Positions 1 through 13,988 of a DNA stretch of 64,000 nucleotides are shown one piece after another. The stretch lies in NCBI GenBank assembly GCA_022818135.1, contig JAFMSR010000001.1, positions 6,362,911 through 6,426,910 on the forward strand, given 5' to 3'. Under the pieces are notes generated by a model, which worked only from the letters and a program-made list of their open reading frames with translations, did not search any database and had not been told where the DNA came from. Position numbers and translations under genes: made by a program. The DNA is from Saxidomus purpurata. Taxonomy: Eukaryota > Mollusca > Bivalvia > Venerida > Veneridae. Within the stretch, counting starts at the first letter, position 1. Each line of letters starts with the position of its first letter.

Positions 1-455
1 GAATTACATAACAGTTCTAGAAATATCATCTATATTTTTAGAGTTTTTTTCATTCAAAACCATGTTTATCAAGTGCATTTTCGCTACTTTTCGAACGGGA
101 TGGGTAAAACTCTATCCAAACAAATCGCAAAACCATTTGTTTATTTTGAAATGATCTTATACCTAGACAGAAATGACTAAACATTTTCCTCACGAAAATC
201 AACAAAAAAGCACCATGCATTTATTCATCCTTAACGTTTTGCTGTGTATTGAAGAAGAGCGGAGTGATCATTTCGTAATACATAACTACCCTTTATTGAA
301 ACCAGTCATTGAATTATGGGTATTTTCTGTATCCTGAATTTATTTCACAATAATTTCGTAACTGAAGCTACAATATTACCTTTTATTCTATATAAATCAT
401 AAATCTGTTTGGAATATACATATTTCGGAGAGCAACTTTAGAATAAAGTGCAAAA

Positions 456-3400
456 ATGAAACAGTGGATGTTACCTTTCTTGGTGGGTAGGTATGAATTT
501 GTTTAATTAAGGTTATTATTGTAGAATGAGGCAAACAGTAGTAGTAATACTTATCTGCATATTCTTGAATAAAACATAACAGTTTAAATGCTTCTTAACT
601 CATCCGACGGACTTTAACGCGTCTTGAAATATAAAGATTCTTGAATATGCAATGACTTTTGTAAAAAGACAGTCTACTCTTAAAATAATACAAAGGATAT
701 GAAGCTTTCATGAAATTAGTTGCTTTGTGATAAATTGGAGTTTTCAGATCAAACATGTTTAATCATGAGTGAAGTCTTTAAATATAACGTGTGGATAATC
801 AATACTCAGTAAATGTTCACAAGAACAAAACAGCTTAAAATACTGGATGGTCATTTATATTAATACTCAATTCATTTTGTGTTCATTATTGACGAAATTT
901 TGCATCTAGAAAAAAAGAATAATTGACCGACGTCACGACAAATGGGGCCTTCGTACGAACAAACTTAACGTCATACTGAATATTTAAATTATGTTTAGTG
1001 AATAATTCTATGTGATATTTTAACGATTTGTCTTTTATATATGAAAATAAGTATGGCAAAACAATAAGAAAAAGAATTGCTTCTGTTCTGGTCTCTGTTG
1101 CCGTGGCAATATTCATAAGAATCTTTCTACGGAGGAATATAAAGTAGCTAGCAGTGTTAATTACTTTAAGCACTTTTATTTATAACTAAATAAGCGTGAC
1201 AACATTTGTTTTATGACTGAAAAAATTAACTGTTACTGGATAATGCTACAAATGTCAGAAGGTCCTTTCCCTGTGACGCCGTTCAGATATACATATTTTC
1301 CAAACGTGCTACATACAGACCCAGACTTCTAGTTGCAATATTAATTATTCATATAAGTTATTTTCTACCCGATAACCTTAATTATTCAACTTTCAAACAA
1401 ATTGCAATAATAAAGATATTAATAGGACTTAACAAATTTCGTCTTTTTTATACATCATTTATTTTATCATCTTTTAACATGGACAATTGTATCTAATTAT
1501 AAAGAAGTGCATTGCCCTAGCCCTACTGTTTACAATATTTGTAAGGCATTTATGAAAAAGGCAAAAATTTATTATCCACGAAGAATAGTTTATGTTGCTC
1601 AACAATTCTCTGACCGTTAAAGTTGTAAAGTCAGACTATGCGTTAAAAAATAAATTTAAAGCTCTTTGTATACTGCTCATTAACTCTGTAATGTACACAC
1701 ATTATTTAAATGCTGTGGTCAGTGGTTGCCTATCTGATTTGCCAGTGACGTAACCAGGACATACACCTAATATGTTTTGTTTTATTAGTGCAAAGAGAAA
1801 TGTTGTCTCTTTCGGAACGTCTCGCTCAGCGCAGCTCTTACAACCAACAAATATCTTGTGCCTCTTGTAACCAGTATTAACTATGACAACTGCCATATGC
1901 TAGACTTGTCCATAGAACAGTTGTTGCTGGCATAAAAGATAACAGTCAAAGTTCTATCTCACTTGAACATCAACAGGGGAGCATACACAACCAAACATCT
2001 GTACTCCTTAAAACATGAGTCCAAACGATATTGAAATACTATGTGAAAGGGACACTTATATCTGGGTTTGCTAAGAACCTATAGAATCTGCGACATAAAA
2101 CTGCATACGGCGTGAGATAACCTATATTTGCAAAGGGTTTGGTACAGAGATAAAAAATTACAATTGATTGCCCTTTTATCCGCAGACCAGAGCAATCAAA
2201 CATTGTTTTTATGTTTTTCTTAATTTCTAAAAGTATAATTATATTTAAACAGGAAACACGCGCATTTAATGTGAAATGTTGATATGTAGAATCTGTTCAA
2301 AGTTTAATTGTTAAATGTATGTTAAATGCGATGACAACCAGCTACATCGTATTATTGTTATAGAATGACCGTTTGCACTTATTAGTTTTATATTCAGTGT
2401 AAAAATTGTTTATCATGTAAATTGGAGATACTTTAATATCAATATTACATATTCTGTCGAAGAAATATTTTACACATCTGAATGTAAATGATAAAAATAT
2501 TACGTTATTATTTTGTAACCGTGATGATTAAAGATGAAACTGTATAAGAAGGTAGTAATTTTACACCAGTATTTGTTCTTTAATATAAAAACATTTAAAT
2601 TTATCAACGCAGTTTTACGGGATTTAAAAATTATTAAAACCATTGATTCAGAACTTTGTTTATGACATTTAGCATTTTACTTCTCTTATCAAATAGAGAT
2701 TTTTATCATTTTCTAAACATAAAACACTTAAATTTCAATTCAATTCATTTAATCACTTAGAATGCTAATAAGTAACTAAGCAAGAGATTCATACGACACA
2801 TAATTACTATACTCAAAATGTATCCTATAAAATGGGATAAATGTACATAAACTAAAACATGAATACACTTTCAGAAAAGAACATACATGTATATAGTAAA
2901 GCATCTCTTTTGTGTACAAACTGCCTATTAATGTGTACAAATGTAACTCACATTTTCGAGTTAATTAGAATTGCACATATTTTTAGGGAGTGTCTCTTTT
3001 AAAGAAACAGGGGTACGTTCTCAAATGGAATTCACAAAGTTTTGTTAAAATCAAGCTAACTTTGAATACAACTTCATGTTCAAAGAAAATGTAAAATTTA
3101 ATAAATATGACGCAAAAATATGATACATGTTTGTATATTATTTCAGTTGTGATTAGCGTTGTTTCTGGACAGGACAAGTGCGGAAACAGATGCCAGGGTA
3201 AGGATCTATTAATTCAAATTGTTATATTTATGAAGGTCAGTAGCATAGCAATTCTGTGCATGTTATGTGTGATTACGTTAATCCAGCAGAGGATAATGGT
3301 CTGAATATATTAAGTTCATATTTATATGGGACTTCGGCGCATTATAAAAATGGTCTCTTAGATTAACCTTAGAAGGTTTATGTAATTTTAGTGATATATA

Positions 3401-6400
3401 TCGTGGAATAGTAGTGCATATTCGTAGGTTTACGTTTTTCAAAGATCTTATTAAATAGCATTGAAATCCACTCGCAATTTCCCCCGCTGATTTTTATTTT
3501 TCATATAACATTTTACAATCTAAATTCAAATGTCGAATAGAACATACTGTGACTAAATAGTGTACTTTGATAAAGTATCTATTTGCATATATATTTCCCA
3601 TTTAGTAACTTGTTTCATGATTTTTTCCATACATTCTGTTGTAAGAACTCAGATAACTAGTAAGTATTTATAATATTATGGTTATTTGATTCACATATGT
3701 TCTTGTGTTGAAAATCCTGAAAGCTTTTAGCATATGTTAATATTATGATGTTTGCAATGTTTTATTGTAATAATGATGCTTTTAACACACTAGTCTTTGA
3801 TTTCCTGCTTACAAATGATTATACTTGAATTTTTAATCTCTCTATATACGATGGCAAGATCTTTGTGTATTTGTAACCATACTAAGTTTCCATCAAAATG
3901 AGCATGTGCAATTAATGATATTAAATGTGTATTTTATCAGACACCGAGGCTGGGATTTAAACACTCACTTACTTTTTTACTTATTTTATTCTAAAAATTA
4001 GGAACTACGAAAACAGGTCGGCTTTCCACTGATTGCGACTGCGTACTTGCATTGTAAATAAAGGGTAGCACTTAATTATATAAAATTAAGATTACAAATT
4101 GTTGTTTCTGTTTTAGATGGACAAATATGTTTTAGAAACGCAACGTGTGTGGATCGCTCGGATTTAAAACACTGTGGTCAGTAAACTTTTGTATAAAAAA
4201 ACGTTTACGAAGAATACAAAAACGAAGTCAGCTACAGGCTGTGTTTTTTTAGTACTCGCAGTGACATTGTTTTCAGCGTGACCGAAAAAGTTTCATATTG
4301 TTTCATTTGGTTTTGTTCAACATTTAAAGACTGGTAACTCGTTTTTTAAAATGTTCACGTGTCTTAATTATACATATGATATCCAAAATACAGTACATAA
4401 CTGTCAAAATACGAAACACTATTCTGCTACGGCAGTATATCCTACTATTACAAATCGCATGGTTTTTGTTACGAAGCAGCCCTACTGGTGCATTTACATT
4501 ACTGCAATTAGTTTCTTCAAATTCGTTTTTGTAAACCACAATGTTAGTAAAATACAATACACTATTGTCAGGCTTGTGGTACTGTAAAAAGAGCGAAGAT
4601 TGCTGTGGGTTGAACAAATGTATACCCAAAGGTGCCAATTGTTGCCCAGAGGGTGTCTACTACTTCCCACCTGAATATACTTGTTGTGGTGATTTGTGTT
4701 GCCCATATGGATATTACTGTATTGCAAGACGATGTACATTAGACAAGTAAGTTCGTAACATCTACAGGGTATATGCTTCGAGTTAGAAAAATACAAAGCA
4801 AATGAAAAATTCTATAAAAAAAGAGTTTACTTCCGTACAAGCCTGATGCAAATAAAACCAAATAAGTATTTATCGTGTATGTAATACAAATAAATTATGT
4901 CGTCTGTGATATTCACTTCCAATTTGAACAGAGAAAACCTATCATTAGCATTTACCTGGTGTAAACATTAAAGGTCCATTACTAACACAAAATCGAATTT
5001 TCTTTTAATTTCTTTTTAATTTGAAATTGTAACAGGGAAAAACAGTTTGAAACTGGCTTCTAAAGCTTTACAATAGCCATGGAGTATTTCCCAGTTTGAA
5101 ATACTGCTGCAGAAAAAACGAGTGAATGTTGGTGTATTTCCTTAGATTGACCTGGGTGGTCTTTTTGTCCTACTTTCGATTTGTTGAATGTTGTAAACAG
5201 TCAGAGATATACTTTGCACATCATTGGAAGTAAATTTCTTCAATTATAATTAAAAATAGGCATGCTTATTTATGTACAACCTATTTACAGCCTATCTCTG
5301 TGAGACATCTGGAAAATTACAGAGATATTTGAAAACTGGAAAACCTACTTTCGTTTTTGAAAAGATAAAATATGATTTATTAATTCTTTTGTTAAACTCA
5401 AATTTTCAACACAATATGGTCGCATTCGATGCAGTATGTCATATTTCTCCTTCTGAGAAGACGCCCGTTACGATTACAGATTAAAAGAAAATTAAATTTG
5501 GTGTTAGAACCTTTAAGTCCAAACACACATTTTACAGATATTCTTTTAAATAATTGACAGACGACTCATTTACAATACTGTTTGCTTTTAAGATCACTTA
5601 TCACTTTGTATGTTGCATTTATAAGTAGCACTTGAATTTGCGAAAAGGGATGTCTTTCCGGCAAAACTGACCTTTATTTGTACCGAGATGTCTGGAACCT
5701 TTATGTATACCAAAACCATTTGTAATGATATTGCAAAAATCTAACTGAAAACAAAACCGATTCTAATTCGGAAGAGATAAATACACATCGACGTTGTTTT
5801 AGAATATATACGGCACATACATATCATTAATCTATCAGAAATTTATTTTATTTTAAATCTAAAGTGATCATCAGTCTTTAAAGATTACAAGCAAATTTGT
5901 CTATCTCAACGAATCATTACAAAATATTCTAATTAAACTACATAACATTTCTCCTTTGATCTAGCATAATAGCAAACATAAAAGACTAAAAATAGTACAA
6001 AACAAGCAAAAGGACAATATATATAACATATTATACACATATTATACACATATTATAAACAAAATATACACAATGAATAAGAAAACCAATTTTTTATTTC
6101 TGATAACCAAGATGCCCCCCCCCCCCGACACATCCCGAGATCACGTTGCATTAAGTAACTTCAGCTTTCTTTTGAACGCGGGCTTTCATTGAGTAACTCG
6201 GCCTTTGAATTTCCTATCAATTATCTTTGCATTTGCCTATTTACTGTTGCTGGAAATACCGTAGTCTGAGTGTTTATTTTCATAAATCGGTGTGAAACAA
6301 GTGTTGTTACATGTTGTTTTTGCTTTTATATTAGTATCAGGAGAACTTAAGATTGCTGAAAATAAGGAAAGCGCTAAATGTTTGTTTATGTTTTACCTTT

Positions 6401-8899
6401 TCAGTTCAGGGTTCACAACAAAGAAGGTGACAACAACATCAAAGCCTACCACGGAGTCGAGGTATTATGTGATTTGACTGATCTAATTGAGACTACAATT
6501 ATTTCATAAATATGAATCGTTATTTATTATATATTTATGTCACAGACCATAGCAGCTTGCTGATCTCTTTCCTTAAATTTTCACTGTACTGAGTATAATA
6601 TAGAACCTAACGCTCCAATTTTCATAGGTGGTAACAAATCTTATTTTTCAAAGTCGATATTCCACAAGTATCTTAGTCTGAATCTATGAAATGATCATAC
6701 TGGTTTCATTGTACAGAAAAATGTAATAGACACAAAATTTATTTTAGTTACACGAAAATGTATCATGAACACTTTAATAACAAAAATTATTATTAATGTC
6801 GTCTTTTTTCACAGGAGTGAGAAACCAACGTTCAGGCCACCCATCATTGTCGATAAAACATATTCAAGGTATAAAAGTGTCTTTTAGCAATTAACACCTT
6901 GAAATGAAGCACTAGTTCCCAAAAAATATAGATGAACAGATAAAGAATCAGTTTTTGGCCTCGGGACTGAAAGTCCCCAAGGCCTAAGTTAGTATACCAC
7001 ATTTCAAACCCTGCAAGAATTTTAGCCGTGCTATGTGCGAATAACAACTGTAAACATGCGCTATGCGAAAGTAGTGCAAGACAGACCAGATCAATCTTCT
7101 GTTTGAATGCCGCATATGATAAGAACATGTTACAAATAAAAATAGTACATAAAACTTCAAACGACTGCAGGAAGGTTTATAGCTTACGGGCTGAATTACA
7201 CATTTTTTTCTGTTTTAGAAATTAATGCGCTGTTAGCTGATTACGGAAGATAATCATATGCATATCACGGAAAAGTACGGATATTTACGGAAATTTACGA
7301 AAACGTACGAAGCTCGATATAAGAGTTTGTAGTTTGATTTTCAAATTTCCGATGTTATTTCATTGACAACTTTGTTATTTACGAACGATTACATATATAT
7401 TTACCTAAAAATAAATGTCTCTAAAAAAAGATATAATTTACGTACATTCCCGAGAAGGAACTAACGTGATCAAATTCACCCGCCATTTATCGAGGACGCT
7501 GCATGTCGAGGCCCAGTGAACGGTTTCACTGATTACAACTACAAGGTAGCCCAGAATCATTTTTGGTTTTCTCTGTTATACACATTGTACAGTACTGTAT
7601 TTATATTTCATTGCTGGTATTGCTTTGTTTATTTCTGTTTCAAGGTCTTGTCATTGGTACACAATAATTTTCGATCCACATCATCATATCATATCGCTTG
7701 AAGTTGTACAAAGCGCAGATCGAATTATTTGTACTGGCTTAAACATTTTATAATGTTGACTATGTGATTATTTTTCATTTAACGTACATTTCATAATAAA
7801 ACAAACTTCCCTGTCACCCATATATTTGTGAATCATTCATTCTGTGTCATATATTGAATTTCGTCCTCTGCACATTTCGACCCGCGTTTTAGGTAAGATT
7901 CAACGCAGAACACGTAGGTGAAAAGTTGTTTTTCGGGGAGTTAACCTATAGCCCCCAGGCCTTCAGCGCTCAGAGCGCTTTGATTTATATTATGTTGCAT
8001 ATAAAAATACTTATAAAGTAAATATAGATTACATTCTTAATCTGTGTCAAGAGTTATTGTATTCACATCATACAAACAAAAACTGCATCTATATCAGTGT
8101 TTACACATCATATAAGGACATGAACGTATTATTAAATAAAGATGGCTCTGTATAAACAATGTAACTGTTATACGTATTGGATTTTGACACCGTTTTAACA
8201 GAAACTGCATCTTCTACACCATATAAGGGAAGGAGCGAATGATAAAATAAACGAGTTATTCTAAATAAAAATGTAACCGTTTCATGTATAAAATTTCCAT
8301 TTCATTCACTTATATTGCTGTGACGGCTTCATAATTATCTATATATTGGCGATTTAAGACAGTCATGGCTTTACCTACTTGCTGCCTTGTTATTTTATTA
8401 TTGTTTTGTACTTACAGGTTTCTGTGGTTGATTGGTCTTATAACTGGTTTGTTAGTAGTGATAACGGTGGTTGCTGTGGGCATCATAATATGGAAGTACA
8501 GAAGTACTAAATCAAATGGTTTGTAGCCTCCAAGTACAAAGTCGGTTTTAACAATCTTCCTTATGCTATTGCCAGTACAATACAAATTTTATGTTATATT
8601 TGGCGATCAATCTTAAATCTGGCAAAATCTATGGGATATATACAAACCACAGTCAAAGAATCTCTTACATTTTTATTTCACATTTCAATACAAAATACAA
8701 TTCTAGATAAACCCTATCAATTCTCATCTTATCTTAATTTCAATTCCAATTTACATTGTAATTACTATTTATTTTAGCGTCCGGCAGGTCAGGTAGCGGT
8801 GGTCAATTGCTAGGTGTTCCTGAACAAACACGCAAGCTAAATCCATCACAAATTTCCTACATAATAACACCAAAGACAAGCATACAACCATATCGTTAG
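456..8899 (+). CDS. Unrecognised Cys-rich single-pass (type I) membrane protein, 8 exons, 216 aa
   Basis: Eight exons join in one frame: 456-486, 3147-3197, 4117-4176, 4572-4746, 6405-6461, 6815-6868, 8418-8518, 8778-8899. All introns are GT-AG and the total is 651 nt including TAG. Where another donor or acceptor lay nearby, the alternative gave an immediate stop. The product starts with a signal peptide (MKQWMLPFLV..., likely cleaved after Gly18). An ectodomain at residues 22-102 follows, with 17 Cys including four CC pairs, ending in a CCPYGYYC stretch, and one N-glycosylation site (NAT, residue 35). Residues 107-143 are a Thr/Lys/Pro-rich stalk, 144-167 a hydrophobic helix (FLWLIGLITG...), then a basic stop-transfer KYR and a ~45-residue Ser/Gly-rich tail. 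The CC spacing recalls granulin only loosely, so I assign no family. A cell-surface receptor or adhesion role is a guess. Confidence in the model is high and in function low. Confidence 0.82.
487..3146 (+). other. Intron 1 of the Cys-rich membrane protein gene
   Basis: The 2.66-kb AT-rich intron lies between the signal-peptide exon (donor G|GTAGGT) and exon 2 (acceptor tattatttcag). Open frames inside it on the minus strand (886-1173, 1702-1896) have no recognisable content, so I treat them as chance. I see no repeat structure here. Confidence 0.6.
4747..6404 (+). other. Intron 4 of the Cys-rich membrane protein gene
   Basis: The 1.66-kb intron follows a consensus GTAAGT donor right after the cysteine domain. 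It contains a 70-codon open frame (5272-5484) with no signal peptide or recognised motif, and a C-tract at about 6115-6127. Without splicing here the frame would stop one codon later (AAG TAA), giving a soluble form. The in-frame downstream stalk and transmembrane exons argue that the intron is real. Confidence 0.5.
8040..8300. repeat. Degenerate two-copy repeat in intron 7
   Basis: Within intron 7 (6869-8417) a stretch of about 120 bp occurs twice, imperfectly: AAACTGCATCT, then ACATCATATAAGG or ACCATATAAGGGA, then a run ending in AAATGTAACCGTT or a similar form. I see no coding potential. It looks like an old local duplication. Confidence 0.4.
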
Positions 8900-9228
8900 A
8901 CAGGTCAATCCAGTCGCGGAGTTGCTTCTACAAAGACGAGCATTTCCAGTCTAACACAGTTTTGATACACAGGGTAGAAGTAATGATATGAGAAAACCTG
9001 TACAGACCGTGTATGCCCTATAAAGCTTATAAAAACATTCTATAATGATTTCTGCAAAATGCCTACAGTTTTAAATGTATACTTTTGTAGGTTGTCATCG
9101 GCTTTTGTTTATTATCAGCTTTTGTGATTTGCGTTTAGGAGTGTCTTAATCGATATACAGCTGGAGCATCACGTACGATACAATACCGTCCTTGCCTGTG
9201 TTTAGGTCACAAATTTAGTGCTCAATGC

Positions 9229-9480
9229 AAGTCCGCCTTCGTGGTCGAATAATTAGAATCGTTGACTTATATTCACTGTAACCTCTCATAGATTGATGGT
9301 CATGGGTTCGAGCCCTGCTACCAACATTGTCTCTTTATGTGAGAAAGTTGGCAGTTTCTTATAGAGGATAGGGATCTAGTAATGGATCTTCCAAGGAACT
9401 ATGGCTAGTTAAACTGCCCACCTGTCAAAATGACCGAAATGCGGTTGTAATGGGCATTAAACTCATACAACAACGATGCA
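9229..9480 (+). mobile_element. tRNA-derived SINE copy
   Basis: A tRNA-like head is seen with a degenerate A box near the start (CCTTCGTGGTCGAATAATTAG) and a clear B box GGTTCGAGCCC at about 9305-9315. A non-tRNA body with GAGAAAGTTGGCAGTTTCTT follows. A related copy lies inverted near 16880-17010. The head does not fold as an intact tRNA, so this is a retroposon and not a tRNA gene. Confidence 0.6.
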
Positions 9481-11389
9481 AGTGAATTTTGATTTCGATA
9501 AAAAGTGTGGATTTTGTTTATGTATGTGAGATAATTGTAGTGTCTACTGCAATTGAATACCAAGTTCATCTCAAAATATGTACTACACACGTACTCTAAA
9601 AGGACTCTAATTGACGGTAATTTCAGCCTACTAAGAGATGAGTGATTTATAATGTTATTAGTAACCTAAACAGATCTAAATTTTAGTGGCAGGTTAACTG
9701 CAACTTCTTTGCCCAAACGTTAAAAGCAGTTTATATATAGTTTTCAAATATATTCTGGCTTATCAGTCCACTTTTAAATAACGTTTTGCAAGGCCTTAGT
9801 CTAATGTTTTGTTTTTGGATAGTGATCAAAATCATCATTCATAAATGATAGTTAGATGGGAATCAATTAAACACTCTAGGAAACTGTCTTCAGAAACTGC
9901 TGTGATCGATTAGCTTGTTTCAGGAATGTGGTTGTTGACATTCTTTTAAAAGCAAATGTATTATTCATTATATAGTGCTTCATCGTTTATTTTTTAGTAA
10001 TATGCTTTTAAAGAAATCATTTACAGTTACGATATCACAAGCTTATGAAGTAGGGCCCTATTGTTGCAAAGTTTTAAATAGAAGACACAGAGGTGCTTTA
10101 CCAAATTAAGGAGTGTAAAAGTACCAATAAATATTGAAAAGTGGTAGATATACAAATATACCACTTGAATCAAGAAAATGTCTACATTGCTGTAGCTTAG
10201 GTTTAAGTGTTTTAAAAGATGATAAACATGTACTTCTTTACTGCCCTTGTATTTTGATATTAGGAGTAAACTTTAATATGTAGTCAGTAATGAGTCCAAA
10301 ACTTTTGATAATCTTGACAATGATTTGAAATTGAAACATCTATTGTCAGACATTACAATTGTAAATGTATCGTCTTACTTACAATTAGGTCCTTGTCCGC
10401 CCAATAGGATACTTTGAATACTCATCTAAACGCTAACTTAACAGTGATGGTTTTGTTTCAGAAATAAATATTGTTTAAACAGCTCTGTTTTAATTATTAT
10501 GTACTCTATAAATTGTGGTCGTTCTGTATATAATATCAAGTTGAAATGTTATGCATTTAGTTGAACAGTTTTTATCAAATCTTTATTAGTCAACTTATCA
10601 GCGTCAAGAAAATGTATACGTACATTTGTTTGAATACTAAAGTGCTAGGATTTATGCATCTTATTCACTAAAAAATATCACTGCGTATCAGTATGCAGTC
10701 GTCGACTATCGTACAAATAGTTAATATTTAAAAGTATATGATAAAATTAAATAAATAAATAGATAAATAATATTATATAAAATGTCATAAATGCACACAG
10801 TTCGGTGCTTTGGTATTCAAGGAGATTAAGTGTAATTTTAAGGTACATTTGTAGTTCAAAGCATTTATTTGAGATTGGAGTTGTTTTTATCAATTGCATT
10901 TTTGTTTCCTGTGCATAGTTCACTGGGGACAATGATATAATGGGATGCAAATAAATTTGTACTTTGTAGTTATTGTTGGGACATATATTACGCTAGGAAG
11001 AATTATTTGTTTTGCTTTAATTTGTAAAATTACTAAAAGCTGTATTCACTATGTTATAGTTATTTCATTGCATCTTGCCATCAGTCATATCAATTGAATT
11101 AAAGCCACGGCCTGTTCCCATTTACACATGCCTTTGTTGTTATTTGTTAAAGTCATCATGGTATGGCGGTTCTTGCTGCCTATGTGTGGCAGTTGTTGTG
11201 GGTCAGTGTATGTCAATAGGTTCCGCTTTGTACCTTCACCAACAGCGATATCATATTCCGTCCGATTGACCGTATACAACAAGACCGTCAACGCATCGAA
11301 GCACAGAACTTAGCAGATGCAGAAGCTGAATCCAGTATAACCCCTTACTACTTTGTTGTCGGGGGATGGGGGATTGTATAATAAGACTA

Positions 11390-12560
11390 GTAAGTCTAAG
11401 GTCCTTTTCAAAAGAGTTCTCCAACTATTGTGCTAAAAAGAATTTTTCAGCCAAAGGCCCCATGTGAATCTGAACTTCACCAATTGACCCTAAACTCAGT
11501 AGAGTTATTTTTAATACCATGAACGATAAGTCTAGCATATTTGAACGTTCTAGGTCAAAGTGTTCTTACATTTTTTAGCGGAATCGTTTCGTAACCAAAG
11601 ATCCCCGTGACATGCTTACAGACCCTAACGTCAAGAGGATCATTTACTGACTAGTATTAATGAAACTAGTGAGTTTGAAAGTCATTGGCGAAGCGTCCGA
11701 AGGGGAACGCAAGTCAGATTATATATGAGCATAAACATGAACATATACAAAAGGTCATTGTGACATTTTTCTTTCACTGAATAACCACAAAAAAAAGCGT
11801 TTGACTACTAATCATAATCAATAAAACTCTTAGAATCCTTGGCCAAAGCATATTTTATCTTCCGATTTTTGACGGAAATCATTTTTCAACACAAAGTCAA
11901 TGTGATCTCAACTTTTGACTGCCTGGTCAAAAAAGTCAATTTGGCACATTTACTGACCATAATCAAAACACCTAGCATGTTTGAAGACCTTGAAACAATG
12001 CGTTCTTGCGTTGTTGATGAGAAACCGTTCTTCAACCAAAGGTCCCTGTCGCCTTTGATTAGCTGACATGAATATTTAAACGGTCATGTTTTTATCATGA
12101 GCAGTATGACAAACAAAGTTGAAGATCCTAGACCAAGGCGTTATCGAGTTATAGCAGAAACCGTTTGTCATTCAAAGGTCCGTGTGATCTTGACCTTTCC
12201 CCAGTTATAGCATTCCATATGTTCATTCTAGGGCATATCTCTCTCTGTTTATAATTTAAGTACAGCCGGGCTATTGCATTTAGATAAAGTAACATACTGT
12301 TTTGGCTTATCAAGTGTTAAAAATAGCAGTTATATAATAAATGTATATGATAATAAAAATTCTCAAAATTATCCGCACTCCTGAATCCATTTGAGAGTAG
12401 GGATTTTTTTTAACTGCAATAAGTAAGATAAAGAAGCAAAATAATACGTGAAATAGTAACGTTTTATTCCTTAAAAATACACATAAAAAGAGATGTCTCT
12501 TTGTCATTAAAAGGTACCTATGACCTTGACCTTTGGCCAACTATAGTATTTCAAAGGTTC
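11390..12560. repeat. Degenerate tandem dispersed repeat, about 190-bp units
   Basis: Several diverged blocks share an order of motifs: a CATATTTGAA-like stretch, TTCTAGGTCAAAG or similar, GCGTT, then CAAAGGTCCCTGTGAC and CTTGACCTTTGG-type text. Examples lie near 11540-11640, 11960-12070, 12110-12210 and 12510-12560. This resembles a repeat family that is widespread in mollusc genomes. The open frame 11839-12066 lies inside it and is not a gene. Confidence 0.45.
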
Positions 12561-13334
12561 CTTCTAGCAATACCGTGTGCACGTGCATTTCAGCTTTTTG
12601 TCAGACTTTCAACATAAAAACAGACGCATTGTCAAACGATTTGTGCAATTTCAAGGCAAAAGTTTCATATTGCAATGTCATACCCAGTGATCTCCCTTTA
12701 GATATATTGTTACTCCTCATATCTATTTGATTGTTTGATAGCCGGTACTTAGTAACCACTCAAGACATTATTATGCAATTAATGAGGGTGTCGCTATCAG
12801 GAGACACTTAGTTACAAATATTTTATCCAATCAGCTGCATTCAATTACAATATTGACAACATGTAACTATAACGACACACCGTTGAACTGTTTCTGCGAT
12901 ACCCGGCTCGGTCAAGTGTAGCTGAACAGTTCTAAGTGCTCATTTCATGGAATGAACATTTAATTTAGAAATATGATTTATGAGTTGCAGTCTTTACTTA
13001 AATAGTTGAAAGATGTTTTCGCTGGAAAGACACCTTCTCGCAACGAGATATTTACTAGATTAATGATGGCAGGTAGCAATTCACCTAAGGAAAATTTCAA
13101 CAATTTAGTTGGAAGAATGTCAAGATGACATGATTTTGTCTTCAACTGATTTATAAGTTTTCTTACTTCATGAAATGGTCAGCAAATTTCTCTGCAACAC
13201 TATCATTATATCCAATTGGCATCGGGTTCTCAGATTGTGTGCCCGTTATCTCAGATACAAACTTATAGAGTTTTTTTTAATCACCTTTTGCATTTAGAAC
13301 TTTCTGAGATTTGGCTGTTTATGTTTCTTCCACA

Positions 13335-13358
13335 ATTTTTTTTTTTTTTTTTTTTCTC
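13335..13358. repeat. Poly-T tract
   Basis: About two dozen consecutive T residues are followed by CTCCTTTCAG. Open frames across it are low complexity. Confidence 0.8.
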
Positions 13359-13924
13359 CTTTCAGATGGAGAAGATTTCTGTGAACCAGGGTTTTGGAGG
13401 GTGACAAATTGTTTTTTTCCCAAAAAGGGGGCCATAATTAACTTTTGTTCCCCCCCTGTTTCAAACCGTAAGTAGTAAGACAGAATGCCTGAGTATGTTC
13501 TCATAGAGAAACTAAACAAAAACTTTTTTTCAGAATAATCAAATTAATCAGAAAACATAGAATATAAAAGTAGTCTGTCTGTACATGTACATTGTTCCAT
13601 TTAAGATTCAAGAGAAACTAAACAAAAACGAGTGGATTTAATTTGGATTGTTTATTTTTAAGTTTTTATTTTTACAAACGAATATCATTGAATTAAAGTT
13701 ATCAAGGTGAGCTTTGGTGTACCCAAAGGCTCCATAATCTGGTCAATCATTTAGATACTGTTTTTATTTCTTCTCAGTTGTGCCTTATTCTGTAACAATA
13801 CTTAGGTGTTGATTGCATTTTGGATGCATGATATTGAAGTGCCGAGTAGTTCAGCTGGAAAAGCATGTTTGACAGCGCTGCCTGTGAATATTGTATAAGA
13901 CACCTTATTTTAATTTGAAAAAGA

Positions 13925-13988
13925 TTATTATTATTGTTATTATTATTATTATTATTATTATCATTATTATTATTATTATTATTGTTAT
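13925..13988. repeat. (ATT)n microsatellite
   Basis: Some 20 ATT/ATC/GTT triplets occur in tandem with a few substitutions. On the minus strand it reads as a poly-Asn run inside a 114-codon open frame (13774-14118). That frame exists only because of the repeat. Confidence 0.9.

Noticed and set aside
4572..4746. Granulin domain in exon 4
   Set aside because: Four CC pairs and CCPYGYYC are suggestive, but the spacings (CX5CC, CX6CC, CCX12CC, CCX3CC) do not follow the granulin pattern.
4324..4796. Minus-strand frames of 104 and 100 codons over 4324-4796
   Set aside because: They lie antisense to exon 4 of the Cys-rich membrane protein, whose splice sites and phases fit, and they show no domain.
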